Shown here piece by piece: positions 28,242 through 37,513 of a stretch of DNA of 64,000 bases (position 1 is the stretch's first letter; each line of letters starts with the position of its first letter). A model generated the notes under the pieces. It was not told where the DNA came from and did not search any database. It worked only from the letters and a program-made list of their open reading frames with translations. Source of the stretch: Chitinophaga skermanii (GTDB lineage Bacteria; Bacteroidota; Bacteroidia; Chitinophagales; Chitinophagaceae); contig NZ_QLLL01000002.1 in the NCBI RefSeq assembly GCF_003259335.1, forward strand, positions 186,001-250,000. The letters are read 5' to 3'. A program made the position numbers and the translations under genes.

Positions 28242-29288
28242 TTAATCTTTTAAAACATAAACATGAGCATTCATGCCTGCAGAAAGTTTAGTCAAACTAC
28301 CTTGAATGCCGGTCAACTTAATACGAACAGGAATTCGTTGAATTATCTTCACGAAGTTCCCAGTAGCATTGTCGGGTGGTAACAATGAATAACGAGCACC
28401 TGTGGTAGGAGAAATTGATTCGATCGCACCACTGAATGACTCGCCCGGGAAAGCATCTACCGCGATCGTTACTGGTTGTCCAATTTCAAAATGGCTTACT
28501 TGGGTTTCCTTAAAGTTGGCTATAATCCACTTTTCTTCTGACTGGTTTACCAAAAATGCTACAGTTTGGCCGGGTTGAATTAATTGTCCTTCTTGAATGC
28601 TTTTTTTACCGACTTGTCCATCGAACGGTGCTGTGATAACTGTGTATTTAATATCAAGTTCTTGCCTTTCGAGGAGTGCTTCTTTGGTTTTAATCTCTGC
28701 TTGTATTGCCAAGCGTTGTGCACCTAGGTATTTTAATGTAGATTCAGCAACTTGTAGTGCAGCTTTCGTTTGGTTGAAATCTGATTGTGTGATCGCTAAA
28801 GACGTACTGATATTTTCGAATTTTTGTGGTGTAGTTGCTTCCTCTGCTAACAGTCTTTTATACCGGTTAAATTCGCTTTGTAATTGATCATGCTTCGCTT
28901 TTGCACCTGGAAGCTGAGCTTTGATAACTTCGATACTTTTAAGCTGGGTTGCTTCATTTGCGGCTAAGATCGACATTTTAGCTTGCGCACTCATTAGTTC
29001 TGCAGATGCCGCGTTTCTCTTCAAGGCGTATTCATCCAGCTCAATTAAAACCAATGTATCGCCTTTATGCACCTGCTGGTTATCTTTGTAATATATTCGA
29101 CTAATATAGCCTCCCACTTTTGCATTCACAGGAGATAAGTATGCATCCACCTGCGCATCGTTGGTTTGGATATAACGATACCCGTTGAAGAAATATATTC
29201 CACCCCAAACGATCATTGCTATTAATAAAATAATACTCAACCACTTGGTAAGTGTAACGATAAATTTATCCGCGTTATTTTTTTTCAT
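28242..29288 (-). CDS. HlyD/EmrA-like membrane-fusion protein
   Basis: A 348-aa periplasmic adaptor. One N-terminal membrane helix (WLSIILLIAMIVWGGIYFFNGY) is followed by a lipoyl half-motif (VNAKVGGYISRIYYKDNQQVHKGDTLVLIE), a long coiled coil (about 90-210, Ala/Gln/Glu-rich), the second lipoyl half (ITAPFDGQVGKKSIQEGQLIQPGQ), and a beta-barrel domain. I start at 29288, ten bases after the TolC-like stop; the longer frame begins inside that gene. It bridges the MFS pump and the outer-membrane channel. Confidence 0.93.
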   Translation of the reverse strand: MKKNNADKFIVTLTKWLSIILLIAMIVWGGIYFFNGYRYIQTNDAQVDAYLSPVNAKVGGYISRIYYKDNQQVHKGDTLVLIELDEYALKRNAASAELMSAQAKMSILAANEATQLKSIEVIKAQLPGAKAKHDQLQSEFNRYKRLLAEEATTPQKFENISTSLAITQSDFNQTKAALQVAESTLKYLGAQRLAIQAEIKTKEALLERQELDIKYTVITAPFDGQVGKKSIQEGQLIQPGQTVAFLVNQSEEKWIIANFKETQVSHFEIGQPVTIAVDAFPGESFSGAIESISPTTGARYSLLPPDNATGNFVKIIQRIPVRIKLTGIQGSLTKLSAGMNAHVYVLKD

Positions 29289-29298
29289 AGTTATAGTA

Positions 29299-30630
29299 TT
29301 AAAGCATTCCCACAATAGCTAGTAGGCGAATATGACTTAGTTTATAATTTGCTTGTGCTGTTGTAAGGTTGAAATTTGCCTCTAACAAAGCATTTTCTGC
29401 ATCCAAAAGGTCGGTTAGCAATGATTCTTGGTTGAGGTAACTATTTCGAATCACGCGAACAGCTTCTGTATTTCTAACAATATTCTTTTGCGCGGTGGCT
29501 ATACTCTCTACTGCTTGTTGCTGCTCTAAATAAGCTTCCTTTACTTGAACAGTTATTTCATCTATTTGAATATTGACTTTCTCTTTTGCTTCGCTATTGG
29601 CAACTAGCGCATGCGCTATAGCATGCTTACTCTTATATAAATTATCGATCGAAAATTGCACCTTCACACCCGTTTGACCAAATCCCCAAAGGTTATTCGA
29701 GTAGGGATAAAATGATATTTGTGGATAGGTATAATTATAATGGGAGAATAAGGAAACACTGGGTAAGCGAGCAGCTTTCGTTTGCTTAATATGCAGCTTA
29801 CTCCATTTCTTGTCACTATCAACAATTTTATAAGCTGGCGATTGTTGAAGTGCAATAGTTATGTAATCGGTATAATCGTCATCGGCATTCACATCAACCT
29901 CCGTACTTTTACGATACGCTATTGTTAATACAGTATCGCTATTGTGGCCCATGAGGATATTGAGCCGTTGCGTAGCCAGGTCTATTTTCTTTTCAATCCC
30001 TGAAAGGTTTAAAGCGAGTTGTGACAGTTTCACCGAGGTTCTTAACACATCACTTTTCAACACAACACCATTTTTATGTAAGCTTTCGATAAGTGATAGT
30101 TGCTTCTTCTCTGTAGCAATTTCGGCGGCAAGGAAATCCCGGAAATGCAGGTACTTATACAGATCGAAATAGGCAATCGCAATTTGGTATTTTACACTAT
30201 ACTTTTGTAAATCTACTTCATACTGCTTTCGCACCTTTTCTTCCTCTTTCATCTTAACATTTACCCGGTTTTTACCACCGTTAAAAATGTTAAAGTTAAA
30301 ATTATATCCAAGCCCATATCCATAGCCTTTTACAGGTACATCTTGGGGAGAAGAGAACAATCCATGATCATACATGAGAAATTTAGAATTGACTTTAGCA
30401 TCCCCTCCTATTGACAGTTCCGGAATAAACCGATCTTTAGCTTCAAGTACAGCCACACTGCTTTGTTGTAATTCTAGCGCTGATAGTTTTAATTGACGGT
30501 TATTAGCTTCGGCGATCTGCCAAATTTCTTCTAAACTGAATACGTGATGCCTTGTTATATCCTGGCTAAATAAAAATTGTGAGAATAGTAAGAATGCTCC
30601 CAATATTGGGATTGATTTATATCGTTTCAT
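29299..30630 (-). CDS. TolC-like outer-membrane efflux protein
   Basis: A 443-aa outer-membrane channel. A signal peptide (MKRYKSIPIL...FLFSQ) is followed by two OEP repeats with the usual helical content (LEEIWQIAEANNRQLKLSALELQQSSVAVLEAKDRFIPELSIGG; second repeat LQQSPAYKIVDSDKKWSKLHIKQTKAARLPSVSLFSHYNY). The C-terminal helix has NSYLNQESLLTDLLDAENALLEA, typical of the family. It overlaps the 85-aa gene upstream by 14 bases and is followed by the adaptor and MFS pump genes. Confidence 0.93.
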   Translation of the reverse strand: MKRYKSIPILGAFLLFSQFLFSQDITRHHVFSLEEIWQIAEANNRQLKLSALELQQSSVAVLEAKDRFIPELSIGGDAKVNSKFLMYDHGLFSSPQDVPVKGYGYGLGYNFNFNIFNGGKNRVNVKMKEEEKVRKQYEVDLQKYSVKYQIAIAYFDLYKYLHFRDFLAAEIATEKKQLSLIESLHKNGVVLKSDVLRTSVKLSQLALNLSGIEKKIDLATQRLNILMGHNSDTVLTIAYRKSTEVDVNADDDYTDYITIALQQSPAYKIVDSDKKWSKLHIKQTKAARLPSVSLFSHYNYTYPQISFYPYSNNLWGFGQTGVKVQFSIDNLYKSKHAIAHALVANSEAKEKVNIQIDEITVQVKEAYLEQQQAVESIATAQKNIVRNTEAVRVIRNSYLNQESLLTDLLDAENALLEANFNLTTAQANYKLSHIRLLAIVGML

Positions 30631-30874
30631 GAGTTGATTTTTTATACACTGCTTGTTCCTTTTTATGTATCATCCATCTTTTGACAATCTTTTTTATCTC
30701 ATCAAATACGAACGAAAAATCCATGATGGGCATAAAAGGATAAGCATATGCAGGCCAGTATATTTTAAGCATATCTATTTCATCAGCCTCTTGAGAAACT
30801 TTACTATTAGTAGGACTAGCTTCTTCCACTAACGTATCATCTTTTTGTGGTTGTTCGACTTTTATGTTATTCAT
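30617..30874 (-). CDS. small protein of unknown function, first gene of the efflux operon
   Basis: An 85-aa protein with no signal peptide or membrane helix. The N-terminal half is acidic and Glu/Thr/Ser-rich, probably disordered; the C-terminal half is aromatic then basic (YWPAYAYPFMPIMDFSFVFDEIKKIVKRWMIHKKEQ), resembling an amphipathic helix. Its end overlaps the TolC-like start by 14 bases, which supports translation. I do not recognise a family. It could modulate the pump or be a leader peptide coupling translation. Confidence 0.6.
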   Translation of the reverse strand: MNNIKVEQPQKDDTLVEEASPTNSKVSQEADEIDMLKIYWPAYAYPFMPIMDFSFVFDEIKKIVKRWMIHKKEQAVYKKSTHETI

Positions 30875-30963
30875 GATACTTGTATTATTTACGAAGCGAA
30901 ATTACCTACACGGCCAAAGCATCATTTTATATAATTAGCCTAATATTTGTTAATTTTGGCCAT

Positions 30964-31752
30964 ATGAAGATGTTGAAGCATTTGATACAGAGTGTTGACA
31001 AACACCCTTCTTCTATTATGGTAGTACGTCAACAAACGGAACAACGATTACCCGCCCATCAGCACGAAAAGGCACAGCTCCTTTTGGTATTTGGCGGAAT
31101 TGCTTACCTACAAACTGCCGAAAAGGATTTCTATATTCCATCCAATCATTATATCTGGATACCTAAAAATTATCCGCACAACTTGATGTTCAATACGCAG
31201 GACCTTCATATTATCAATATCTATTTCCCTGGCAGGAACGCCAATAAGTTCTACCATGAATTGGGCATTTATCCCGTAAGCAAACTCTTATTTGAAATGT
31301 TAGCATTTAGTGAACAATGGCAAGGCGATTATTTCAAAGGTTCATGGGAATTCGAGTTTCTAACGACCCTCCGGAACCTATTGCCCAAGGAAAACTTACA
31401 AAAATTCTCGATTCAATTGCCTACAACTGGCGACGAGCGGCTACAAGCCATTGTGAGTTCACTCCGTAATAGACTGAATGAAAACCTTACCTTAGAGAAT
31501 ACAGCTACAGAGAATAGCATGAGTGTAAGAAGCTTGACCAGGTTGTTCCAAGCTAAATTGCACATAACATTTGTGCAGTACTTAAAAATGCTACGGGTTA
31601 TACGTGCGATGGAGTTGATGAAAGATAGCGAGATGAATATGACGGAGATTGCTTACGAGATTGGATATTCCAATATCGCAGCATTTAGTAATAATTTCTA
31701 CCAGTTAACGAATATGCGACCATCGGAGTTTAAACTAATCTCGGGTAGATAG
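30964..31752 (+). CDS. AraC-family transcriptional regulator
   Basis: A 262-aa regulator with an N-terminal cupin-like sensing domain (about 20-120; MVVRQQTEQRLPAHQHEKAQLLLVFGGIAYLQT) and a C-terminal AraC double helix-turn-helix (about 165-260; LTLENTATENSMSVRSLTRLFQAKLHITFVQYLKMLRVIRAMELM, then MTEIAYEIGYSNIAAFSNNFYQLTNMRPSEFK). I start at 30964; an in-frame Met at 30880 lies only 5 bases from the divergent gene and would leave no room for a promoter. It diverges from the efflux operon across about 90 bases and is the likely regulator of it. Confidence 0.93.
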   Translation: MKMLKHLIQSVDKHPSSIMVVRQQTEQRLPAHQHEKAQLLLVFGGIAYLQTAEKDFYIPSNHYIWIPKNYPHNLMFNTQDLHIINIYFPGRNANKFYHELGIYPVSKLLFEMLAFSEQWQGDYFKGSWEFEFLTTLRNLLPKENLQKFSIQLPTTGDERLQAIVSSLRNRLNENLTLENTATENSMSVRSLTRLFQAKLHITFVQYLKMLRVIRAMELMKDSEMNMTEIAYEIGYSNIAAFSNNFYQLTNMRPSEFKLISGR

Positions 31753-31813
31753 GTCTTCTTATCACATGCTGGATGACTTCATTGAAGAAATGTTTTAACC
31801 TTCAAACAAGAAC

Positions 31814-31852
31814 AACTCATAAAAGCCACGCGGAAATTGACTTTTATGAGTT
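31814..31852. terminator. terminator hairpin between convergent genes
   Basis: Perfect 12-base arms AACTCATAAAAG / CTTTTATGAGTT with a 15-nt loop between the AraC gene (plus) and the 226-aa gene (minus). There is no long T-run, so efficiency is uncertain. Confidence 0.6.
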
Positions 31853-31888
31853 ACCCAAAGCTTAGTACTGAATACAACAATTAATTAT

Positions 31889-32569
31889 CTACTTATGCTT
31901 ACTCAACTTCTCCGCAAACTGCCCTTTGAAAACCAATAACGCCGAATCACTCAAACGAGGTGCAAAATCCCGGTAATCGATCTGTTCAAAATAGGCAACA
32001 CTACTACCATAAAGCTGTAAACCCAGGTGATTAACCTTATTGCTCGTTTGAAAAACACAACTACTGTGTTGGCTCCCCACAACCTCCAATTTTTGCACGT
32101 TAATGCGACTAATCCTAGCGGAAGAATGCCCACTCAGCATGATATGCATACTATCGCAGTTCCAGTCCTTAATAATATTAGTAGTTCCATTGGCAACAAG
32201 ATTCAATAAAGTAGGGCTAGCAATCATTAAACCATTCGGTAGTTCTTCTTTTAACGCATTATGCGAAGCACCTGCCACTGAAAACCATATAAATAGGGTA
32301 TCTTGTAAAATCTTCGTTTTCAGAAAACTCTTCCTTGAATTAAGCACTTGTATGCCTGGTTTATTAGCTTGTTTAATCTCAATAGTATATGCATTGCCGC
32401 CGGTTATCTTCAAATATTTGAATGGTGGGATAACTACGTCTTCGTAATTCTTAAAAGCACTCGACAAATCGATTCTTAGATAAACAGCACGAAGGGAAAA
32501 ATCAACTAGTACTAACGTAATCAATAACCCGGATATCAGTCCTAATAATATTTTATTGCTTGTTTTCAT
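31889..32569 (-). CDS. membrane-anchored protein, DUF2807/GIN-like beta-helix
   Basis: A 226-aa protein with one N-terminal membrane helix (ILLGLISGLLITLVLVDFSL). The extracytoplasmic part has repeated short strands (VVIPPFKYLKITGGNAYTIEIKQ, LLNLVANGTTNIIKD, MHIMLSGHSSARISRINVQKLEVVGSQHSSC), resembling the putative auto-transporter adhesin head (GIN/DUF2807) family common in Bacteroidota. The function is unknown. It lies 18 bases downstream of the ABC permease gene and is the last gene of that operon. Confidence 0.75.
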   Translation of the reverse strand: MKTSNKILLGLISGLLITLVLVDFSLRAVYLRIDLSSAFKNYEDVVIPPFKYLKITGGNAYTIEIKQANKPGIQVLNSRKSFLKTKILQDTLFIWFSVAGASHNALKEELPNGLMIASPTLLNLVANGTTNIIKDWNCDSMHIMLSGHSSARISRINVQKLEVVGSQHSSCVFQTSNKVNHLGLQLYGSSVAYFEQIDYRDFAPRLSDSALLVFKGQFAEKLSKHK

Positions 32570-32587
32570 AGCTTGATATAAATAAGT

Positions 32588-33340
32588 TTATAATGCTGTT
32601 TCTTTGATTTTGCACCAAGTTGCTATCCATAAGGTAATAGGAACAACCATCCATATAATGATGGAAACAATTGTATCTACAGTTGAACTTGTATTGACAG
32701 TAATATTCTCATGATTATAACTGAAAATAAATCCACTGAAAGGCATATTGGAAACAATATTTCTCTCTTTTGTAACAAGCTGTAATAAATAATCATTACC
32801 ATTAAACACAAGAAAAAAACCGGTGATAATTACCAGCACCGTTTTCAGAAAATGCATTCTCTTGAAGTAAACACTACCAAACAGGATAATAGATTGAAAG
32901 CTTATAAACGTAAATATGAATTGATAGAAATTGTTCTTACATAGATTAAACTCACTCCAATTGGCTGCTTCTTCGCCCAAAACTTGTACCATCAATTCCC
33001 TTACAGTATAAAACAAACCAAGGTAAACGAGTAGATACACAATAATTCCATAAAAAATGGCCACCCCTACTTTACTAAGAACAGGAGCCGGTAAAAGCAG
33101 CAACCAAATCCCTTTTTGCTTGTTTCCCAGTTCTTTTAAGATTGAATTCATATATAAGCCCCCGCCTATAAAAAGCAGTATTAAAAATATTCCCCTCGTA
33201 GTATCGCCATTAAAACTGGTTCGCCAATGCCACGTGAGTAATAGCAAAAATGTAAGAACGGCTGTCATCGCCAACATACCAATGAACCAAGCTTTTCGGT
33301 TTTCGAACCATTGCCTTTTGAGAAGAAGTATAAAATGCAT
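32588..33340 (-). CDS. ABC transporter permease
   Basis: A 250-aa integral-membrane protein with about six hydrophobic helices (for example WFIGMLAMTAVLTFLLLLTW, VAIFYGIIVYLLVYLGLFYTV, VDTIVSIIIWMVVPITLWIATW). It is adjacent to an ABC ATPase, 14 bases apart, so the pair probably forms an exporter. The sequence is not close to a named permease family that I can recognise; the size suits an ABC-2 type transporter. The cargo may be a lipid, peptide or antibiotic. A two-component system diverges from the operon and may sense the same compound. Confidence 0.85.
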   Translation of the reverse strand: MHFILLLKRQWFENRKAWFIGMLAMTAVLTFLLLLTWHWRTSFNGDTTRGIFLILLFIGGGLYMNSILKELGNKQKGIWLLLLPAPVLSKVGVAIFYGIIVYLLVYLGLFYTVRELMVQVLGEEAANWSEFNLCKNNFYQFIFTFISFQSIILFGSVYFKRMHFLKTVLVIITGFFLVFNGNDYLLQLVTKERNIVSNMPFSGFIFSYNHENITVNTSSTVDTIVSIIIWMVVPITLWIATWCKIKETAL

Positions 33341-33354
33341 GTTTGACAGGTTGA

Positions 33355-34191
33355 TTATTGGTTAAAAATGGATGATATGAGTGTTGGGTTACTTAAAGTG
33401 GCATTAAACAGGATTTCTACATCGAGAGAGGTGGATACATTACCATGATTGCGACATACTACAATTGTACCATTAGAAGTATTCTCTTCATATAGAACAT
33501 CTTCTTGCCCCACAAGTGCTTGTTTATAGCAAAACTTAAGTAAGTCATTAATGTGTTGTTTGTCTTCATGTAATAAAATGCTACTATTGTCCATAATGAT
33601 GATCGAGTTGACCAGGTCATTTACATCACGTACTTGGTGGGTAGACAATAAAATTATCCTGTCGGCTTTATTGGCTTGTGCCATGATTTTCCTGAACTGG
33701 ATTTTTGATGGAATATCAAGTCCATTGGTTGGTTCATCCATTACTAATAACTGCGTATTGGCTGCCAATGCAAATGCAATAACAGTTTTCTTCTTCTGAC
33801 CAAAAGAGAGCTGCTGTAATTCTTTATCCCCATTTATGTGAAACTCTTCTAGGTACCGAGTAAAAGTTGCGTGGCTAAACCTTGGATAAAAGGGTGAATA
33901 GATAGCTATAAATTTTTCAATAGTAAGCGGTGGCAAGTAGCATTCTTCGGGAATAAAGAATAACTGCTCCAAGAACTTTTTCTCCCTTTGTTGTGGAGGA
34001 AGGCCATTTACTAAACAAGTACCTTCTGAAGGAGAAAGTAGACCGGTAATAATTTTCATAAGCGTTGATTTTCCAGCGCCATTTTTACCCAATAAACCAT
34101 ATATCTTACCGGCTTGTAAATGAAGGTGCAAGCCATTAAACAGCTTAGTTTTTTTGTTATAACTGTACGTTAAGTTGTCGACTGTAATCAT
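33355..34191 (-). CDS. ABC transporter ATP-binding protein
   Basis: A 278-aa ATPase. Walker A GKNGAGKST sits near residue 35, the signature is LSFGQKKK (a variant of LSGGQ), Walker B LLVMDEPTNGLD follows, and the H-loop is STHQ. The N-terminal part ITVDNLTYSYNKKTKLFNGLHLHLQAGKIYGLLG is standard for the ABC-2 exporter group. It is the first gene of a three-gene operon with the permease and a GIN-like protein, divergent from a LytS/LytTR pair across 224 bases. The role is export driven by ATP; substrate unknown. Confidence 0.95.
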   Translation of the reverse strand: MITVDNLTYSYNKKTKLFNGLHLHLQAGKIYGLLGKNGAGKSTLMKIITGLLSPSEGTCLVNGLPPQQREKKFLEQLFFIPEECYLPPLTIEKFIAIYSPFYPRFSHATFTRYLEEFHINGDKELQQLSFGQKKKTVIAFALAANTQLLVMDEPTNGLDIPSKIQFRKIMAQANKADRIILLSTHQVRDVNDLVNSIIIMDNSSILLHEDKQHINDLLKFCYKQALVGQEDVLYEENTSNGTIVVCRNHGNVSTSLDVEILFNATLSNPTLISSIFNQ

Positions 34192-34415
34192 TTTGATTGA
34201 AATTATTAATCCAAATAGAGGACATTTTGGAGGCTAGCAAAAAGAAATTCGACAGAATTGAACAGAAGTCGACTAACAATAGGCTGCAGAACAATAAGAG
34301 CTTTGGAGGATGCTTCAAACATATTTGTTGCCTGTAAATAGCTGCTTGTTGCTCAAATCATAGCATTGATCAGAAAATTTTCGAAAGATGTGCTTATAAA
34401 TGCGAGATTAGTAGC

Positions 34416-35522
34416 ATGGATTTTAAAACTTTGGTAGAGAAACTTCATACAAACCAACAATTAAGGGTAGCGGCACATGTTTCTTTCTGGTTACTACAGT
34501 TCTTGCTTAACTGGTACCTAACGTCCATTTCCTTTAATGTATATAGTTTATTTAGTACGCGTATTATAGCTTTGCTTAGCTTAACTGGCGTGCTGAATAT
34601 GGCCTTGGTTTACTATCCTTTGGTTTACTATGTACTACCGAAGGCAAGGAAAGGAAAGTACATGTTTGTACTCTCCAGCACATTGATATTGCTGATTACG
34701 TATACTTTTATCAATACCATTTGTGAAGAAGTGATATTAACGAGCTGTAATACCTGCATGAGCCTCTTAGAGAATAGCGATAAGGGATATTACCAATTTC
34801 TGCAAACACCTTGGTCCAACCGAATGTTTGCTAAATTGGCCAGCTTGGGTATATTTTTTATGCTCGCTTTTTCCATCTGTATTCCGTTGGCTATAAAAAT
34901 GGGATTGCAATCATTTAGGCAACAACTGGTAGCCATGCACCTGGCTAAAGAAAATGTTGAACTCGAATTCAACTTCTTGAAATCACAAGTCAACCCTCAT
35001 TTCCTTTTCAATTCACTGAATAATATATACGGGCTCATCCTAACAAATGAAAACACCAAAGCAGCAGGAACCGTAGCCCGCCTATCTGAATTTATGCGTT
35101 ATTCGCTCTACAATTCAACTAGCGATAAAATGCCGCTTACCAAGGAACTGCAAGTTTTAAAAGATTATGTAGAACTTGAAAGGATCAGGCTTAATTTCAC
35201 AACCGTAACACTCAACATCATGGCCGATCGTGATGACCATCAATTACCATCCTTGTTGCTAATGCCTGTTATAGAAAATGCATTCAAGTATAGTGCAGAT
35301 GTACAAGGTGCGTATATCTACATGCAGCTGGAGATAAAGAATAGTCAACTATTTTTCAAAGCTGAAAATTCGGTAGATATGGATAGACAATTGCAAACAA
35401 CAGGCGGTATTGGCTTACAAAACTTACGAAAAAGACTCGACCTATATTATCCTGGTAACCATACATACAAACAAGGTATCCATGAAACCACGTATATTGT
35501 TGAGATAACCATAACATTATGA
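34416..35522 (+). CDS. LytS/YehU-type sensor histidine kinase (second pair)
   Basis: A 368-aa kinase with four membrane helices in the first ~165 residues, then a His_kinase motif (SQVNPHFLFNSLNNIYGL), an N-box (LMPVIENAFKYSA) and a G-box (GGIGLQNLRKRLDLYYPG). The layout parallels the kinase at 2621-3652. It overlaps the response regulator by four bases (ATGA) and diverges from the ABC exporter operon, suggesting control of that exporter. The signal is unknown. Confidence 0.94.
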   Translation: MDFKTLVEKLHTNQQLRVAAHVSFWLLQFLLNWYLTSISFNVYSLFSTRIIALLSLTGVLNMALVYYPLVYYVLPKARKGKYMFVLSSTLILLITYTFINTICEEVILTSCNTCMSLLENSDKGYYQFLQTPWSNRMFAKLASLGIFFMLAFSICIPLAIKMGLQSFRQQLVAMHLAKENVELEFNFLKSQVNPHFLFNSLNNIYGLILTNENTKAAGTVARLSEFMRYSLYNSTSDKMPLTKELQVLKDYVELERIRLNFTTVTLNIMADRDDHQLPSLLLMPVIENAFKYSADVQGAYIYMQLEIKNSQLFFKAENSVDMDRQLQTTGGIGLQNLRKRLDLYYPGNHTYKQGIHETTYIVEITITL

Positions 35523-36235
35523 ACATAATTAATTGTATGGTGGTAGATGATGAACCTATCGCCAGGGATATCATCATAAGTCATATTGCAAATACACCCG
35601 GGCTAATCTTGGTAAAAAGTTGTATGAATGCTTCTGAAGCTTACGAGGGATTATACCAACACCCAGTAGACCTCATTTTTTTGGATATACAAATGCCTGT
35701 AATTACCGGGGTTGATTTTCTGCGATCGCTTAGGAATCCCCCACTCGTGGTATTTACCACGGCGTACGAGCATTATGCTATAGAAGGCTTTGAACTTAAC
35801 TCGGTAGATTACCTACTCAAACCCATTACCTATGATCGCTTTCACCAAGCGATGCAAAAAATAAACGACAGGTTTGCTTATAAAAACAGCTTAGTAATAC
35901 CACCTACTCCTATAGTGCCACAGGTTGATTATATTTTTATTAAAATGGATACCAAGCTGGTACGCGTTAACCACGAACAGATCAATTATATCCAAGCAGA
36001 AAAGGACTATAGCTCCGTTTACCTGGATAACAAGCGATTGTTTGCCAGCATGCACCTCAAGCTTTTTGAAGAATTACTACCCAAAGACCGCTTTCTAAGG
36101 GTACATCGTTCTTTTTTGGTGAACCTATCGAAGATAAAAACCATACAAGGCAACATGATAGAATTAGAAGGGAAAGAATTGCCGATAGGGGCAAATTATA
36201 AGGAGGAATTATTTAGAACGTTGGGGATAGCTTAG
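35519..36235 (+). CDS. LytTR-family response regulator (second pair)
   Basis: A 238-aa regulator with a receiver domain (acidic D10/D11, phospho-acceptor D56 in LIFLDIQMP) and a C-terminal LytTR DNA-binding domain (about 140-235; INYIQAEKDYSSVYLDNKRLFASMHLKLFEELLP..RFLRVHRSFLVNLSKI). It is coupled to the kinase by a four-base overlap. The nearest plausible target is the divergent ABC operon at 31889-34191. The adjacent genes downstream (tRNA, SDR) look unrelated. Confidence 0.95.
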   Translation: MNIINCMVVDDEPIARDIIISHIANTPGLILVKSCMNASEAYEGLYQHPVDLIFLDIQMPVITGVDFLRSLRNPPLVVFTTAYEHYAIEGFELNSVDYLLKPITYDRFHQAMQKINDRFAYKNSLVIPPTPIVPQVDYIFIKMDTKLVRVNHEQINYIQAEKDYSSVYLDNKRLFASMHLKLFEELLPKDRFLRVHRSFLVNLSKIKTIQGNMIELEGKELPIGANYKEELFRTLGIA

Positions 36236-36375
36236 TTGCCCTGAACTTCCTATCACAAACCTAAGAGCCATGGGGAGTGTATAGGTAAATATTAATACCT
36301 AGGTTTTTTAGCTTTGTAAATCGTGAAATATTTAATGAAAATAAAGCTTACATACAAGCTTCAAATATGCTCAAT

Positions 36376-36402
36376 AAAAAAAGCCACTCGATTGAGTGGC
36401 TT
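36376..36402 (-). terminator. terminator of tRNA-Lys
   Basis: Nine-base arms AAGCCACTC / GAGTGGCTT with a four-base loop. On the minus strand a run of seven T follows, six bases past the tRNA 3' end. Confidence 0.92.
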
Positions 36403-36407
36403 CTCTG

Positions 36408-36480
36408 TGATCCCGCTGGGACTCGAACCCAGGGCCCATACATTAAAAGTGTATTGCTCTACCAACTGAGCTACGGAATC
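36408..36480 (-). tRNA. tRNA-Lys (anticodon UUU)
   Basis: Seventy-three bases fold as a cloverleaf: acceptor GATTCCG / CGGGATC (one G-U), a D arm with AGCTCAGTTGGTAGAGC, anticodon stem ATACA / TGTAT around loop CTTTTAA, and T arm CTGGG-TTCGAGT-CCCAG. The discriminator is A and CCA is not encoded. A terminator follows at once. Confidence 0.97.
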
Positions 36481-36528
36481 ATCCTTTTTGTTTGCCATTT
36501 CAACAGTGTGACTGTTTCGATGGGAGTG

Positions 36529-36559
36529 CAAAAGTAGGAAAAAAATCATTCCCTCCAAC
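36529..36559 (-). promoter_or_regulatory. promoter of tRNA-Lys, Bacteroidota type
   Basis: On the minus strand GTTG (-33) at 36559-36556, a 19-nt spacer, then TACTTTTG (-7; consensus TAnnTTTG) at 36536-36529. The same spacing occurs before tRNA-Cys. Confidence 0.7.
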
Positions 36560-36700
36560 TTTTTCTGGAAAAATTTTTAACACATTTGCTCAAAACAGCC
36601 AGCAGTAAGAGTTTTCGCGCAGAAAATATTTTCACTTGTTGAAAAGTTTCTCTTTCTTTCTACCTACTACTCCCCTATTTTTGCATCGCAATTATTTATT

Positions 36701-37513
36701 ATGAACAATTCCTTCCAACAAAAAGTATTTGTTATCACCGGCGGCACTTCCGGTATCGGTAAAGCCATCGCTTTCGCAGCTAAAGAAGCGGGTGCGTACG
36801 TAGCGGTGTGTGGACGAAAACAACAAGCGCTCGATGAACTCCAAGCTAGCATGCAATACAATCAACTCTTCACTTTCGTTGCAGATGTAAGCGTAGAAGA
36901 TGATTGCAAAAAATTTATCGACGCCACGTTACAACGTTTCGGAAAGATCGATGTACTTATCAATAACGCCGGTATTTCTATGCGCGCCTTGTTCAAAGAT
37001 GCTGATGTAGCCGTACTGAAGCAATTAATGGACATCAATTTCTGGGGAACTGTTTATTGTACAAAATTTGCATTACCTTCCATCACCCAAAATAAAGGCA
37101 CTATTGTTGGTGTATCTTCTATCGCGGGGTATAGAGGCCTACCTGGCAGAACAGGCTATTCCGCTTCCAAGTTTGCTATGCAAGGTTTCTTAGAAGCGCT
37201 ACGTACTGAAAACTTACACACCGGCGTTAATGTCATGTGGGTTTGCCCAGGTTTCACCGCTTCCAATATTCGTAACACAGCCCTCAATCAACACGGTACC
37301 GCCCAAGGCGATACCCCCCTCGATGAAGGCAAGTTAATGAGTGCAGAAGCCGTAGCCGACTATACTTTACAAGCAATCGCCAAAAGAAAACGCACGTTGG
37401 TGTTAACAGGTCAAGGAAAACTGACAGTATTCATGAGCCGTATGTTTGCCGCTTTAACCGACAAACTCGTGTTCAACCACTTCAAAAAAGAACCCGGTTC
37501 ACCTTTACAGTAA
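36701..37513 (+). CDS. short-chain dehydrogenase/reductase
   Basis: A 270-aa SDR of the classical type. The cofactor motif TGGTSGIGKA is near residue 15, NNAG appears at about 92, the catalytic Ser lies in VGVSSIAGYRG, and the Tyr-Lys pair is YSASK. Its CGRK after the second beta-strand suggests NADP(H). The C-terminal tail contains a moderately hydrophobic segment (MSRMFAALTDKLVFNHF). A TATTTTTG (-7-like) lies at 36676-36683. The substrate is not readable. It is followed by a SAM hydrolase gene about 200 bases on. Confidence 0.93.
   Translation: MNNSFQQKVFVITGGTSGIGKAIAFAAKEAGAYVAVCGRKQQALDELQASMQYNQLFTFVADVSVEDDCKKFIDATLQRFGKIDVLINNAGISMRALFKDADVAVLKQLMDINFWGTVYCTKFALPSITQNKGTIVGVSSIAGYRGLPGRTGYSASKFAMQGFLEALRTENLHTGVNVMWVCPGFTASNIRNTALNQHGTAQGDTPLDEGKLMSAEAVADYTLQAIAKRKRTLVLTGQGKLTVFMSRMFAALTDKLVFNHFKKEPGSPLQ

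Noticed and set aside
30951..30958. TAATTTTG as a promoter -7 element for the AraC gene
   Set aside because: It lies only six bases before the start codon and lacks a -33 partner at the expected spacing.
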